The notes beneath the pieces are model-generated. The model had not been told where the DNA came from. It saw nothing but the letters and a program-made list of their open reading frames with translations, and did not search any database. The position numbers and the translations under genes are program-made. A DNA stretch of 64,000 nt from CAWIVH01 sp963839475 (lineage in GTDB: Bacteria; Acidobacteriota; UBA6911), in the NCBI GenBank assembly GCA_963839475.1, contig CAWIVH010000009.1:62001-126000 (forward strand). The letters are read 5' to 3'. The first letter of the stretch is position 1, and each line of letters begins with the position of its first letter. Shown here piece after piece: positions 46,253 through 54,575 of the stretch.

Positions 46253-47427
46253 ATATGCAAATGGAAAAGGTTAAGGTCCTCGAATTTCTCACGAACTTCA
46301 AGATAGGCGGGACGGAGCGGCAGGTTGTGAATCTGGCGCGCGGCCTGGATCGGGAGCGTTTTGATCTACATGTTGCATGCCTCGGTCGCTCAGGGGATTT
46401 TCTCGATCACATCGAGGGGAATCAGATCCCGTTGACCGAATACCGGATCAACAGTCTTTGTAATCACACGACCCTCATAGAATTGTGGAAATTTATCCGA
46501 TACTTGAAACTTAATCGGATTCAAATCGTCCATTCTTATGGCTTCTATTCCAATGTCTTTGCGGTGCCTGCGGCCTTCCTTGGAGGGGTTCCCGTAATCA
46601 TCGCCTCCATTCGCGATATTGGCGATCCTCTCACTCCCTGGCAGCGGCGAGTCCAGAAATTCATCTGCGGTTTTGCGGATCATATATTGGCGAATTCCAA
46701 TGCCGTGCGTGACTGGCTTTTATCAGCGGGATACCGAAAAGACAAAATCGGAGTCATACGAAATGGGATTATTATCCCAGCGCGTACCCCTGCTGTTCCT
46801 CGCGGCCATTTTCGGCAGGAGTTCGGCCTGCCCGAGAATGCCCGCCTGGTTGTGGTCGTTTCGCGTTTGAATCCGCTCAAAGGAATAGAATATTTTCTCG
46901 ATGCGGCAGCCCTGCTGCCAGCCGGCTTCGAAGATGTCTATTTTGCAATCGTAGGCGGTTCTATCGATGCCACATATACGGCTGCGTTGGAAGTCCAAGC
47001 AGCCCGTCTGGGACTGGGGCACAGGGTCCTTTTTACAGGTTTCAGGCTCGACATTGCTTCCATACTCGCCGATTCCGCGATTTCAGTGCTCCCGTCGCTG
47101 AGCGAGGGGCTATCCAATGTGCTATTGGAGTCCATGGCCGCAGGAATCCCCGTAGTGGCGACGAATGTTGGCGGCAATCCTGAAGTGGTCGAACATGGTG
47201 TGGGTGGATTGCTGGTTCCGCCCAGAAATCCGGCTGCTCTTGCGGCGGCAATGCGCACCCTTCTGTCGGATCCAGATCTTGCCGCCCGTTATGGAGCCGC
47301 GGGCCGGCAACGGGTTGAGGCTCTTTTTTCGCTCACGCGGATGGTCCAGGATACACAAAGGCTTTATGTCGAGTTATTGCTGACCTTTCAAGGATCCTCA
47401 ATCCGCGAATCTGCAATCTCATCGTAA
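46249..47427 (+). CDS. Glycosyltransferase family 4 (last gene of the + strand EPS operon)
   Basis: 392 residues; ATG overlaps the asnB stop by four bases. Acceptor side KVLEFLTNFKIGGTERQVVNLA and HSYGFYSNVFAVPAAFLGG; donor side VVVVSRLNPLKGIEYFLDAA, LLPAGFEDVYFAIVGGS, HRVLFTGFRLD and the GT4 signature PSLSEGLSNVLLESMAAGIPVVATNVGGNPE with the catalytic Glu. Cytosolic. Probably adds a sugar to the EPS repeat unit. After its stop at 47427 the operon appears to end; the next gene has its own promoter element (E5). Confidence 0.92.
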   Translation: MNMQMEKVKVLEFLTNFKIGGTERQVVNLARGLDRERFDLHVACLGRSGDFLDHIEGNQIPLTEYRINSLCNHTTLIELWKFIRYLKLNRIQIVHSYGFYSNVFAVPAAFLGGVPVIIASIRDIGDPLTPWQRRVQKFICGFADHILANSNAVRDWLLSAGYRKDKIGVIRNGIIIPARTPAVPRGHFRQEFGLPENARLVVVVSRLNPLKGIEYFLDAAALLPAGFEDVYFAIVGGSIDATYTAALEVQAARLGLGHRVLFTGFRLDIASILADSAISVLPSLSEGLSNVLLESMAAGIPVVATNVGGNPEVVEHGVGGLLVPPRNPAALAAAMRTLLSDPDLAARYGAAGRQRVEALFSLTRMVQDTQRLYVELLLTFQGSSIRESAISS

Positions 47428-47493
47428 TCACTAAAGGAGCGAAAAATATATTTCGCCCCGCGTTCCACCTGCCTTAATTCCCCCAAGAGTATG

Positions 47494-47558
47494 GAGCAGT
47501 ATTGACCGGGTCAGCGAGCAATTGTGAACTGACATGCGAGGCATCCGGGGCTATAAAG
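47494..47558 (+). promoter_or_regulatory. Regulon element E5
   Basis: GAGCA at 47494 and 47516 (22 bp apart), followed by TTGACC and TGAAC respectively, then ACTGAC at 47528-47533, 18 bases, and TATAAAG at 47552-47558. It lies about 80 bases before the start at 47640. Confidence 0.77.
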
Positions 47559-47639
47559 AAGTGTATGCATCTGGCCTTTGGTTTTGTTTGTGGAGGTCAG
47601 CGCAACAATCTGCATCTCCTCTCAAAGGAGGACTTACTC

Positions 47640-48953
47640 ATGGTGTCTTTACGAAAGGCTAATAATCAAACAGGCACCTCCCGATTGATTTGTGTCTCGA
47701 TCCTTATTCTCACCGCGCTGATTTGCACCACAAGCTTGTCCGGATACTCCGTTCTCACACATGAGGAAATCGTCGATTTGCTTTGGACCGATGGGATTCG
47801 CCCCTTGCTTCTTTTGAAGTATCCGGAATCGTCGGAAGATCAGCTCAGGGAGGCGCATGCCTATGCTTATGGGGGGGCAGTTATCCAGGATCTCGGCTAC
47901 TACCCATTCGGCAGTGCGGAATTTAGCAACCTGGTGCACTATGTTCGCAGCGGAGATTTCGTTCGAGAACTGCGACTGCAAAGCCTGGATGTAAACGAAT
48001 ACGCCTTTGCCCTGGGCGCGTTGTCGCATTATGCGTCGGATATCGCCGGTCACCCGGCTGTCAACCTGTCCGTCTCGATTCGGTACCCGGCACTGCGGGC
48101 CAAGTACGGTAAATCGGTTAAGTACGCGCAGGATAGGGCGGCTCATTTGAAGACTGAGTTTGGATTCGACATGGTTCAGGTAGCCAAGAATCGCTATGCG
48201 TCGGAACAATATCATGATTTCATCGGCTTTAAAGTGTCCAAGGCCCTACTCGAGCGGGTGTTTCCAACTGTTTACGGATTGGAACTGAATGTTGTTCTCC
48301 CCCGCGCCGACCTGGCAATCGGTTCCTATCGTTATTCCATTAGCCGACTCATTCCAGAAATGACTCAGGTAGCATTGAAAACTCACAAGAAGGACATGTC
48401 GCCCGAAGCGTCTACCGCGGCACGAAAGAAGTTCCTGTACAGTCTGTCACGCGCCGACTATGAACGGGAATGGGGAAAAGACTATAAGAAACCCGGGCCT
48501 GGGATCCGCTTTACTGCGGGAATGCTTCGATTTATGCCGAAGGTCGGTCCGTTCAAGGCACTTGCGTTTAACAACCCTACCCCGGAGACAGAGGAACTGT
48601 ATTTCAAGAGCATCAATACCACGGTAGATCAATACCGGGCTTTTCTGGCGGATGTGCGCAAGGACTCTTTGTTTCCAGCCAACCGTGATTTGGACGATGG
48701 CAAAATGACTAAACCCGGCGAATACTCGCTGGCAGACACCACCTATGCCAAGCTGCTGGCCAGGTTGTCGGAGCGGAAGTTCGATAAGACCACAAAGGAA
48801 CTGCGCGCCGATATCCTGCGCTTCTATTCCGACCTCTCTATTCCGATCGAGACGAAAAAGGATCAGGTTCTCTGGCAAGGGGTATTGATCGGTTTAGATC
48901 AGCTGAATTCGATAATTCCGGAACCGGCCCTGGCGGTTGCCACTAAAAAGTGA
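47640..48953 (+). CDS. Secreted zinc-dependent phospholipase C-like protein
   Basis: 437 residues from the ATG at 47640, preceded by AAAGGAGGACTTACTC. A signal peptide (RLICVSILILTALICTTSLSG) leads to VLTHEEIVDLLW, where the His resembles a zinc ligand of the Zn_dep_PLPC family; HAYAYGGAVIQDLGYYPFG and GALSHYASDIAGHPAVNLS carry the other conserved His/Asp positions. A lysine-rich C-terminal half lacks a recognised domain. Secreted relatives in Acidobacteria and Bacteroidetes are mostly uncharacterised. Function: likely a phospholipid or related hydrolase outside the inner membrane. Confidence 0.7.
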   Translation: MVSLRKANNQTGTSRLICVSILILTALICTTSLSGYSVLTHEEIVDLLWTDGIRPLLLLKYPESSEDQLREAHAYAYGGAVIQDLGYYPFGSAEFSNLVHYVRSGDFVRELRLQSLDVNEYAFALGALSHYASDIAGHPAVNLSVSIRYPALRAKYGKSVKYAQDRAAHLKTEFGFDMVQVAKNRYASEQYHDFIGFKVSKALLERVFPTVYGLELNVVLPRADLAIGSYRYSISRLIPEMTQVALKTHKKDMSPEASTAARKKFLYSLSRADYEREWGKDYKKPGPGIRFTAGMLRFMPKVGPFKALAFNNPTPETEELYFKSINTTVDQYRAFLADVRKDSLFPANRDLDDGKMTKPGEYSLADTTYAKLLARLSERKFDKTTKELRADILRFYSDLSIPIETKKDQVLWQGVLIGLDQLNSIIPEPALAVATKK

Positions 48954-48980
48954 ACTTCATCATGGGAGCTGAAAATCGCA

Positions 48981-49781
48981 ATGTCCTGTAATCCGCTTTA
49001 TCAACGATGGCGGAGGGGCATCCCTGCGATTTTGTTTGCAGCGATCCTTTGCGGTGAAGCCATGAGCCAGGTCGATTCCGGACCGGTGCCGCCATGCGGC
49101 GGCCAGACGCTTCCCGCATATCCCGACCTGGAGAAATCGCCCATAACAATCTCATGGGACCGTTCCGATCTGGGCCGCGACTGGATACCGCCCGACTGCA
49201 CGGGATGGGCCACAAGCGGTTTTACCTCCCTTGTTGCGACGGTTGCAGTGTTTCGAAATGGATACGGCGTCGAAGGTCTGGTGCGCCGCATAGGTGGAAT
49301 ATCGGAACTTGCGGGGATTCGCTACTGGTCGACCACTCATAAGCGGTGGCAGACACTCATTGTCGATTCCTATGCGCTGTACGGGCCAACCGGCGATCGA
49401 CGGCGCCGGGATTTCATACCGGAAGAAATCTCGACCGGCAAGGTTCTTTATTTCCAACAGGAAGATAACCTGTCGGGGAAAGCGACCTACCGGATGCATA
49501 TTCAAAGCGCTGCTCCCGACCGCCTGGTATTTGATATCGAAAACACCAGCACGGTTCGGTATCTGTTATGGTCCCTTTTCCGCCCGGGAGAATTACAGTC
49601 GGTTTATTTCCTCGAACGGGAGTCAGGGGACGTCTGGCGCTTTTACAGTATCTCTCGCACAGGCAGGAAGGCTAACTGGCTGACGGCGGGGCATGAAGCC
49701 TCTTCCATCAACCGGGCGGTTGCTTTTTACCGCTACTTTGCAGGCATCCCCACGGACCAGGCGCCCCCAGCCTCGCCATGA
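48981..49781 (+). CDS. Secreted protein of unknown function (DUF6675-like)
   Basis: 266 residues with a signal peptide (IPAILFAAILCGEAMSQ). Seen: two Cys pairs close to the start (PPCGG and PPDCTGW), RIGGISELAGIRYWS in the middle, and C-terminal AVAFYRYFAGIPTDQ.PPASP. I am not sure of a family; the YYRYFAGIPTDQ end is like DUF6675 proteins, and I call it unknown. It starts 28 bases after the phospholipase-like gene and probably shares its transcript. Confidence 0.6.
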   Translation: MSCNPLYQRWRRGIPAILFAAILCGEAMSQVDSGPVPPCGGQTLPAYPDLEKSPITISWDRSDLGRDWIPPDCTGWATSGFTSLVATVAVFRNGYGVEGLVRRIGGISELAGIRYWSTTHKRWQTLIVDSYALYGPTGDRRRRDFIPEEISTGKVLYFQQEDNLSGKATYRMHIQSAAPDRLVFDIENTSTVRYLLWSLFRPGELQSVYFLERESGDVWRFYSISRTGRKANWLTAGHEASSINRAVAFYRYFAGIPTDQAPPASP

Positions 49782-49810
49782 ACCGGTCCTGACCCGAGTG
49801 GAATTCGAAT

Positions 49811-49875
49811 GTGCAATTCTGACCGCAGATGTGTGCCGGATAGGACTGACGCGACCGCGCCTTAAGGGTATAAAG
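49811..49875 (+). promoter_or_regulatory. Regulon element E6
   Basis: GTGCA at 49811 and GTGCC at 49833 (22 bp apart), ACTGACGCG from 49845, 18 bases, TATAAAG at 49869-49875. It is placed before the lmo0937 gene at 49938. Confidence 0.75.
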
Positions 49876-49937
49876 AAAGTTGTTTCTGTCTGCCGACCAT
49901 AAACGTGTGGAAAGCGGATGTCAGAGGGGAGGATCGT

Positions 49938-50090
49938 ATGATCTGGACGATTTTTGTAGTTCTTCTTGCATTGTGGCTCCTGGGGCTCGTTTCTTCCTAC
50001 ACTTTTGGCGGCTTTATTCACGTGCTGCTGGTGGTGGCCGTTGTCATGGTCCTAATTCGGCTTATTCAAGGCCGAAGAGGAATCGCATAA
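49938..50090 (+). CDS. lmo0937-family small membrane protein 1
   Basis: 50 residues from the ATG at 49938, preceded by GGGGAGGATCGT. Two hydrophobic helices (IWTIFVVLLALWLLGLVSS and FIHVLLVVAVVMVLIRLIQ) around a short turn YTFGGF, basic end GRRGIA. This is the lmo0937 family, frequent near envelope-stress genes; molecular role unknown. Transcribed from E6 together with the next gene. Confidence 0.82.
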   Translation: MIWTIFVVLLALWLLGLVSSYTFGGFIHVLLVVAVVMVLIRLIQGRRGIA

Positions 50091-50107
50091 TCGTCAAGGA
50101 GGAAGAA

Positions 50108-50332
50108 ATGAAACCTGCTGCCATGATTGGCATCGCATTGCTGATTCTGGGTGTATTGGTATTCGCCTATCAAGGCATCAATTACACCCGCACCGAAAAG
50201 ATTTTGGATATTGGGCCGATTCATGCCACCAAAGAAACTCATGAGAGGATTCCCCTTCCGCCCATAATCGGAGGAATCGCATTAGTCTCAGGGATCGTCC
50301 TGCTGGTTGCAGGTTTGGCGCGAAAGAATTAG
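50108..50332 (+). CDS. DUF3185-family small membrane protein
   Basis: 74 residues; GGAGGAAGAA precedes the ATG. Two membrane helices flank a soluble loop: MIGIALLILGVLVFAYQGINYT at the N-terminus and IIGGIALVSGIVLLVAGLARKN at the C-terminus. The loop KILDIGPIHATKETHERIPLPPI is typical of DUF3185 proteins. Function unknown; these often sit with lmo0937 and SYLF genes. It follows the lmo0937 gene by 17 bases. Confidence 0.8.
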   Translation: MKPAAMIGIALLILGVLVFAYQGINYTRTEKILDIGPIHATKETHERIPLPPIIGGIALVSGIVLLVAGLARKN

Positions 50333-50503
50333 CCATTCATCTCGCTCCGGGAAACATGTGTGGCGGTATAGTCGTACACCATGTTTTACTTTGATTATTA
50401 AGCGACATTCTGCTGACAAGGGCTCATTCTCGGCTGAATCGAATCAATGCGGGAGAAATTGCATCCGGCCAGGGGAATCCTATCAGGCAGAGAGGTGCTC
50501 GAT

Positions 50504-51499
50504 ATGGGCCCGACGGGGGTAAGTCGCCCGCTGAAGCGGGCTCATCCGCCAATGTCGATCATTTCGTTGAAGGCAAGATTGGGCTGGATCCTACTCCAGG
50601 AATCGTCCGAAGCCTGGCTCGCTGACAACGCACCGAGTATGGGTGCAGCACTGACATTTTACGCCATCCTTTCGCTGACTCCTGTCCTGATTGTTGCGAC
50701 AGCGATTGCAGGTCTGGGATTTTGGCAAAAAGCAGCTGAGACTGAAGTCCTACGTTACATTCAAGCCCTGGTGGGCGAAGCGAGTGCCAGAGTACTTCAA
50801 TCAGCCATGGTTGACGCCCATCGACCCGCTCTAGGCGCCTTGGCCAGCACTATTGGAATCGGAACAATGCTGGTCGGGGCCTCAGGAGCCTTCGTTGAAC
50901 TCCAGGACGCGCTCAACAAGATATGGAGAGTGCAGCGGAAGTCAGGAAATATCCTGCTGAGCGTTATAAGACAGAGAATTTTATCGTTCAGCCTGGTGGT
51001 GGGCACGGGCTGCCTGTTGCTGTTGTCACTCCTTTCGAGCGCCTTGCTCGGTGCGGCAGGCAGATTCACGGGACACCTGATCCCCTGGCCCATGTTTCTG
51101 TTGGAATTTATCGATTTTCTCTTTTCGTTCGGCGTGATAACGTTGCTTCTCGCTGCGATCTTTCGACTGTTGCCGGACACGGAGATTGCCTGGGAGGATG
51201 TCTGGATCGGTGCGGCTATCGCATCTCTCCTTTTCACAACCGGCAAGGTTTTGATTGGGTTGTATCTCAGCTTTTCCGCAGTAGCCTCAGCCTATGGGGC
51301 GATGTCATCGCCTCTCGTTGTCCTGGTATGGATTTACTACTCAGCACAGATCTTTCTCTTTGGTGCGGAATTCACGCATGTCTACGCCAACAAACACGGC
51401 TCGCGAGCAGCAGCGGCCCATTGCACATCTCCTGACGTAGGTGGTGTGCCGATATGCCGTTTCGTCTCGGCGCCCTGGGTGGACAGGAATGGATTGTGA
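50504..51499 (+). CDS. YihY/BrkB-family inner-membrane protein
   Basis: 331 residues from the ATG at 50504, which has GAGAGG upstream; an ATG at 50552 is an alternative. The family signature SSEAWLADNAPSMGAALTFYAILSLTPVL near the N-terminus is followed by six hydrophobic helices, GASGAFVELQDALNKIW and LVVLVWIYYSAQIFLFGAEFTHVYA. YihY/BrkB proteins are widespread, early misnamed RNase BN; their role is uncertain (envelope or transport). The stop overlaps the next start (TGATG). Confidence 0.85.
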   Translation: MGPTGVSRPLKRAHPPMSIISLKARLGWILLQESSEAWLADNAPSMGAALTFYAILSLTPVLIVATAIAGLGFWQKAAETEVLRYIQALVGEASARVLQSAMVDAHRPALGALASTIGIGTMLVGASGAFVELQDALNKIWRVQRKSGNILLSVIRQRILSFSLVVGTGCLLLLSLLSSALLGAAGRFTGHLIPWPMFLLEFIDFLFSFGVITLLLAAIFRLLPDTEIAWEDVWIGAAIASLLFTTGKVLIGLYLSFSAVASAYGAMSSPLVVLVWIYYSAQIFLFGAEFTHVYANKHGSRAAAAHCTSPDVGGVPICRFVSAPWVDRNGL

Positions 51500-52578
51500 T
51501 GTTCAAACATGGACTGGATCACCGCGCTGCAAGTTATACGTGGACGGTAGCATTTGTTTTGTTGCTAGTGGGAGTAGTCTATCTCATCCGGGAAACTCTC
51601 TTTGTGTTTGCGCTCGCGCTGCTGTTTTCCTATCTGCTCAGACCTCTGGTGCGATATCTCGATAGGCGCCTGCCAGGGAAATCCAAGTTGCCGGCACTTG
51701 CCATCGTTTATTTAGCCCTCGTCGGATTGTTGATTATCGCTGGAATCGCAGTTGGTTCTCGGGTCATGGTGCAGGCGAATGCGCTCGCGGAGAAGATCCC
51801 GGAGCTTCTTTCCAGACTCGAAAAGTCGGTCGCAGCGATTGAATCACCGTCCCTTCCTTCGTTCAAAGAATTGATGATCTTGACCCTTCAGCGGCAGCTT
51901 GTGGAACATTCGCGGGACCTTCTATCGCTCCTGCCCAATATTGCCCTTGGCTTTTTGTCCCATGCCGGGAGTCTCATTTACATACTGCTGGTACCTATCC
52001 TTGGCTTTTTCTTTCTAAAAGATGGTGCCATTTTTCGCGGTTCGATGTTGGAGATCTTTACCGAGGGGATTCGACGCGACGAGATCCGGGAAATCGCGGC
52101 TGATGTACATCTATTGCTCGCCCAGTACATGCGGGCCTTAGTGCTGTTGGCGGCGGCCACCTTTACCGCCTATGCGTTGTTTTTCTTTTTTATAGGCGTG
52201 CCCTATGGAATTCTGCTGGCGGCCATTGCATTTTTTCTTGAGTTTTTGCCCGTTTTAGGCCCCCTGGTTGCAGCTGTCGCTATCCTGATGGTCGCCGGCT
52301 TAAGCGGATTTAACCACTTGCTTTGGATATTGGTCTTCCTGGCCGTGTTCCGCATTTTTCAGGATTATATTTTGTCCCCCCGGTTAATGAGTAAGGGAAC
52401 AGAGCTCGATCCTGTGCTCGTAATCTTCGGAATCCTTGCGGGCGGGCAAATCGGCGGGATCCCGGGTAGCTTTTTGGCTATCCCGATTTTGGCGACCCTC
52501 CGTATCGTATATCGGCAGTTGAAAAAGGCGCCTTCTGATTCGCCGCAGGGCAGGCCTGAAACTATAGTCATTTTATAA
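51499..52578 (+). CDS. AI-2E family transporter (PerM/YdiK-like permease)
   Basis: 359 residues; start at 51499, overlapping the YihY stop. About eight helices, including the N-terminal pair TWTVAFVLLLVGVVYLIRETLFVFALALLFSYLLRPLV, and the family motifs LVPILGFFFLKDG and LEFLPVLGPLVAAVAILMVAG, then PRLMSKGTELDPVLVIFGILAGGQIGGIPGSFLAIP near the C-terminus. Members export small molecules or act as Na+/H+ antiporters; whether it moves autoinducer-2 is not known. Coupled to the YihY gene. Confidence 0.87.
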   Translation: MFKHGLDHRAASYTWTVAFVLLLVGVVYLIRETLFVFALALLFSYLLRPLVRYLDRRLPGKSKLPALAIVYLALVGLLIIAGIAVGSRVMVQANALAEKIPELLSRLEKSVAAIESPSLPSFKELMILTLQRQLVEHSRDLLSLLPNIALGFLSHAGSLIYILLVPILGFFFLKDGAIFRGSMLEIFTEGIRRDEIREIAADVHLLLAQYMRALVLLAAATFTAYALFFFFIGVPYGILLAAIAFFLEFLPVLGPLVAAVAILMVAGLSGFNHLLWILVFLAVFRIFQDYILSPRLMSKGTELDPVLVIFGILAGGQIGGIPGSFLAIPILATLRIVYRQLKKAPSDSPQGRPETIVIL

Positions 52579-52580
52579 GT

Positions 52581-52645
52581 GAGCAATTGTGAACGGTCAG
52601 ATGTGCCGGACAGAACTGACATGGATTACTCCGCGGGGTATAAAT
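52581..52645 (+). promoter_or_regulatory. Regulon element E7
   Basis: GAGCA at 52581 (followed by TGTGAAC) and GTGCC at 52603 (22 bp apart), then ACTGAC at 52615-52620, 18 bases, and TATAAAT at 52639-52645. It precedes the lmo0937 gene at 52707. Confidence 0.77.
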
Positions 52646-52706
52646 GCATCAAGTCGGAAGCGCGCACACTGTCGGTGCGGGCTCAAAACGAAGAGGAGAT
52701 CCAGTC

Positions 52707-52856
52707 ATGTGGTGGACTGTTTCGGGAACGTTACTCGTTCTGTGGCTTTTGGGTTTTTCCATGCGTGCCGGCGGAAGCATTATTCATGCCATGCTGGTTA
52801 TCGCGATTGTTGTGTTTTTGTTCAATCAGATTAACGGCCGAAGATATTCGGCTTGA
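52707..52856 (+). CDS. lmo0937-family small membrane protein 2
   Basis: 49 residues from the ATG at 52707 with GAGGAG upstream. Two helices (WTVSGTLLVLWLLGFSM and IIHAMLVIAIVVFLFNQ) around RAGGS, basic end NGRRYSA. Same family and layout as the protein at 49938, and likewise under a copy of the regulon element. The pair suggests duplication of the element plus the gene. Confidence 0.8.
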   Translation: MWWTVSGTLLVLWLLGFSMRAGGSIIHAMLVIAIVVFLFNQINGRRYSA

Positions 52857-53008
52857 CTCGGATCAGAGGCGGTCCCCCTGGATTCTGGCAAGAAATGATT
52901 TCGGGTGGAACATACGGCCTGCATCCACTTCAGGAAATGTCGAGATCAAATCCATTTAAGAGATGGATCAATGTGAACGGAAGTAAAATACTCAACAAGG
53001 GGAGAATT

Positions 53009-53719
53009 ATGATACTGAAATGCTTAGCAAGAGTCGGAATCGCCTGTCTGAGCATAGGCGTGTTGGCTGCGGGACTGTTTGCCGAGAGTGAGACCCCCGC
53101 AAAACGTCTAAAGACGGCAGGCGTGGTTTTTACGGAGATTATGGGGACGCCCGACAAGGGAATTCCCCAGGAATTGCTCGAAAACTGCCAATGCATCGTG
53201 ATCGTTCCGGGTATGAAAAAGGCTGCATTCGTCGTGGGCGGCGACTACGGCAGGGGTTTCATGTTATGTCGGCATGCTTCTGGACTTGGGTGGTCGGCAC
53301 CAGCCGGAGTCAAGGTCGAAGGGGGCAGTGTCGGCTTTCAAATCGGGGGATCGGAAACAGATGTGATCATGCTTGTAATGAACAAGCGTGGTGCTGAAAA
53401 ACTTCTTTCAAGTAAATTTACACTTGGAGCGGATGCAGCCGTGGCCGCAGGACCGGTCGGACGCACCGCTTCTGCCGATACAGATGCGAAATTCCATGCC
53501 GAGATCCTCTCCTATTCGCGCTCACGAGGAATCTTTTTGGGCGTTTCACTGGAGGGCGCAACGCTAAGACCGGATGATGATGCGAATGCGGGGCTGTATG
53601 GAAGGAAACTGACCAACGAACAGATTGTCATGGGCAAAATCAAGACGCCAGCAGCGGGCACCAAATTGACGGCTGATTTGAACAGATATTCTGCCCGTAA
53701 AGAAGCTCAAAAAGACTAA
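53009..53719 (+). CDS. SYLF-domain (YSC84-like lipid-binding) secreted protein
   Basis: 236 residues from the ATG at 53009 with GGGGAG upstream; an upstream in-frame extension has no protein character. A signal peptide (LARVGIACLSIGVLAAGLFA) is followed by the SYLF domain: IPQELLENCQCIVIVPGMKKAAFVVGGDYGRGFML, GWSAPAGVKVEGGSVGFQIGGSETDVIMLVMN, SSKFTLGADAAVAAGPVGR and SYSRSRGIFLGVSLEGATLRPD. SYLF domains bind phosphoinositides or other lipids; bacterial ones are periplasmic and poorly known. It may be read from E7 together with the lmo0937 gene. Confidence 0.85.
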   Translation: MILKCLARVGIACLSIGVLAAGLFAESETPAKRLKTAGVVFTEIMGTPDKGIPQELLENCQCIVIVPGMKKAAFVVGGDYGRGFMLCRHASGLGWSAPAGVKVEGGSVGFQIGGSETDVIMLVMNKRGAEKLLSSKFTLGADAAVAAGPVGRTASADTDAKFHAEILSYSRSRGIFLGVSLEGATLRPDDDANAGLYGRKLTNEQIVMGKIKTPAAGTKLTADLNRYSARKEAQKD

Positions 53720-53777
53720 CATCAGAGACGGATTCCGGGCAACTGTATGTCAATCAAGCGAATGAAAGGCTGACAAT

Positions 53778-54014
53778 ATGAATTGGGATCAAATAGAAGG
53801 AAAATGGAAACAGTTTACTGGAGCTGCCCATGAGCGCTGGGGCAAACTTACCGACGACGACTTCAAGACTGCCGCCGGAAAGAAGGAGGTTCTGGTTGGG
53901 AGGATTCAGGAGCGCTATGGACTCGCAAAAGAAGAAGCCGAAAAGCAAGCAGACGAGTGGTCTTCTGCATTGAAGGAATCAGCTCGTGAGGCTGCCGTCA
54001 CGACTCGCAAATGA
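53778..54014 (+). CDS. CsbD-family stress protein
   Basis: 78 residues; GAAAGG upstream of the ATG. The opening MNWDQIEGKWKQFTGAAHERWGKLTDDD and KKEVLVGRIQERYGLAKEEAEKQADEW are the CsbD signature. CsbD is a small acidic protein under general-stress control in Bacillus (sigma B) and common in Proteobacteria and Acidobacteria; its activity is unknown. It is the third gene after E7, with no element copy of its own. Confidence 0.85.
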   Translation: MNWDQIEGKWKQFTGAAHERWGKLTDDDFKTAAGKKEVLVGRIQERYGLAKEEAEKQADEWSSALKESAREAAVTTRK

Positions 54015-54403
54015 CTCTGCTGAGCCTTGAGAATTCGATACGAGTATGAGGTGCATAGGCTTCCTTGAACTCTGCATCCGACAATCGCAGTCGAAATCAA
54101 CGCATTACCCTTTTTGGCTGGGAAGGAGATAGCCTCTCCTTCCCGCTGGAAAGATGGTTACACTCTTGATTCCCGTTGAGTTATCTTTACCTTGCGGCGA
54201 TTCATGAGTACTTGTACATGCATGATTAGGAAAAGAAGGAGTTCCCCGGTTGACTCGTGTTTTACCTGTTCACCCTCACTGCAGGGAGCAGGAACCTTAT
54301 CCGCAGCACTTGCTTGCACCTTCAACACAAAGCTGTTCTTCAAGATATTCTCAACATAGAACCAAAGATGATCTCTTTTGATCAATTCATTGGTCACTAG
54401 AGA
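54015..54403. other. Intergenic stretch, nothing convincing
   Basis: About 390 bases between the CsbD gene and element E8. A possible 79-residue - strand frame (54397-54158) has no ribosome site or protein pattern I trust. No other feature seen. Confidence 0.4.
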
Positions 54404-54434
54404 ACTGACGGGGTTGAAAATCTAATGTATATAT
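54404..54434 (+). promoter_or_regulatory. Regulon element E8 (core promoter clear, operator weak)
   Basis: GAACTGAC (ACTGAC at 54404-54409), 18 bases, then TATATAT at 54428. The expected GAGCA cores at 54392 and 54370 are degenerate (GGTCA, GATCT). It lies upstream of the Gln-rich gene starting at 54576. Weakest of the nine copies. Confidence 0.5.
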
Positions 54435-54575
54435 TGAGTGTCTCCAGGATCTGGTGGGAGGCGGATGGTAGAAATAAGCGAGTGTCTTGTTTCTCATCCT
54501 TAGCGTTGTGTTCTCCGTCGCCGAGCATTCCGGATGGGATGAACATGGACCAACCAGATAAAATGGAGGGGTTCA

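Noticed and set aside
35223..47427. An exosortase/PEP-CTERM system
   Set aside because: The sugar transferase and Wzz-kinase resemble those of such systems, but no exosortase and no PEP-CTERM protein is present in the window.
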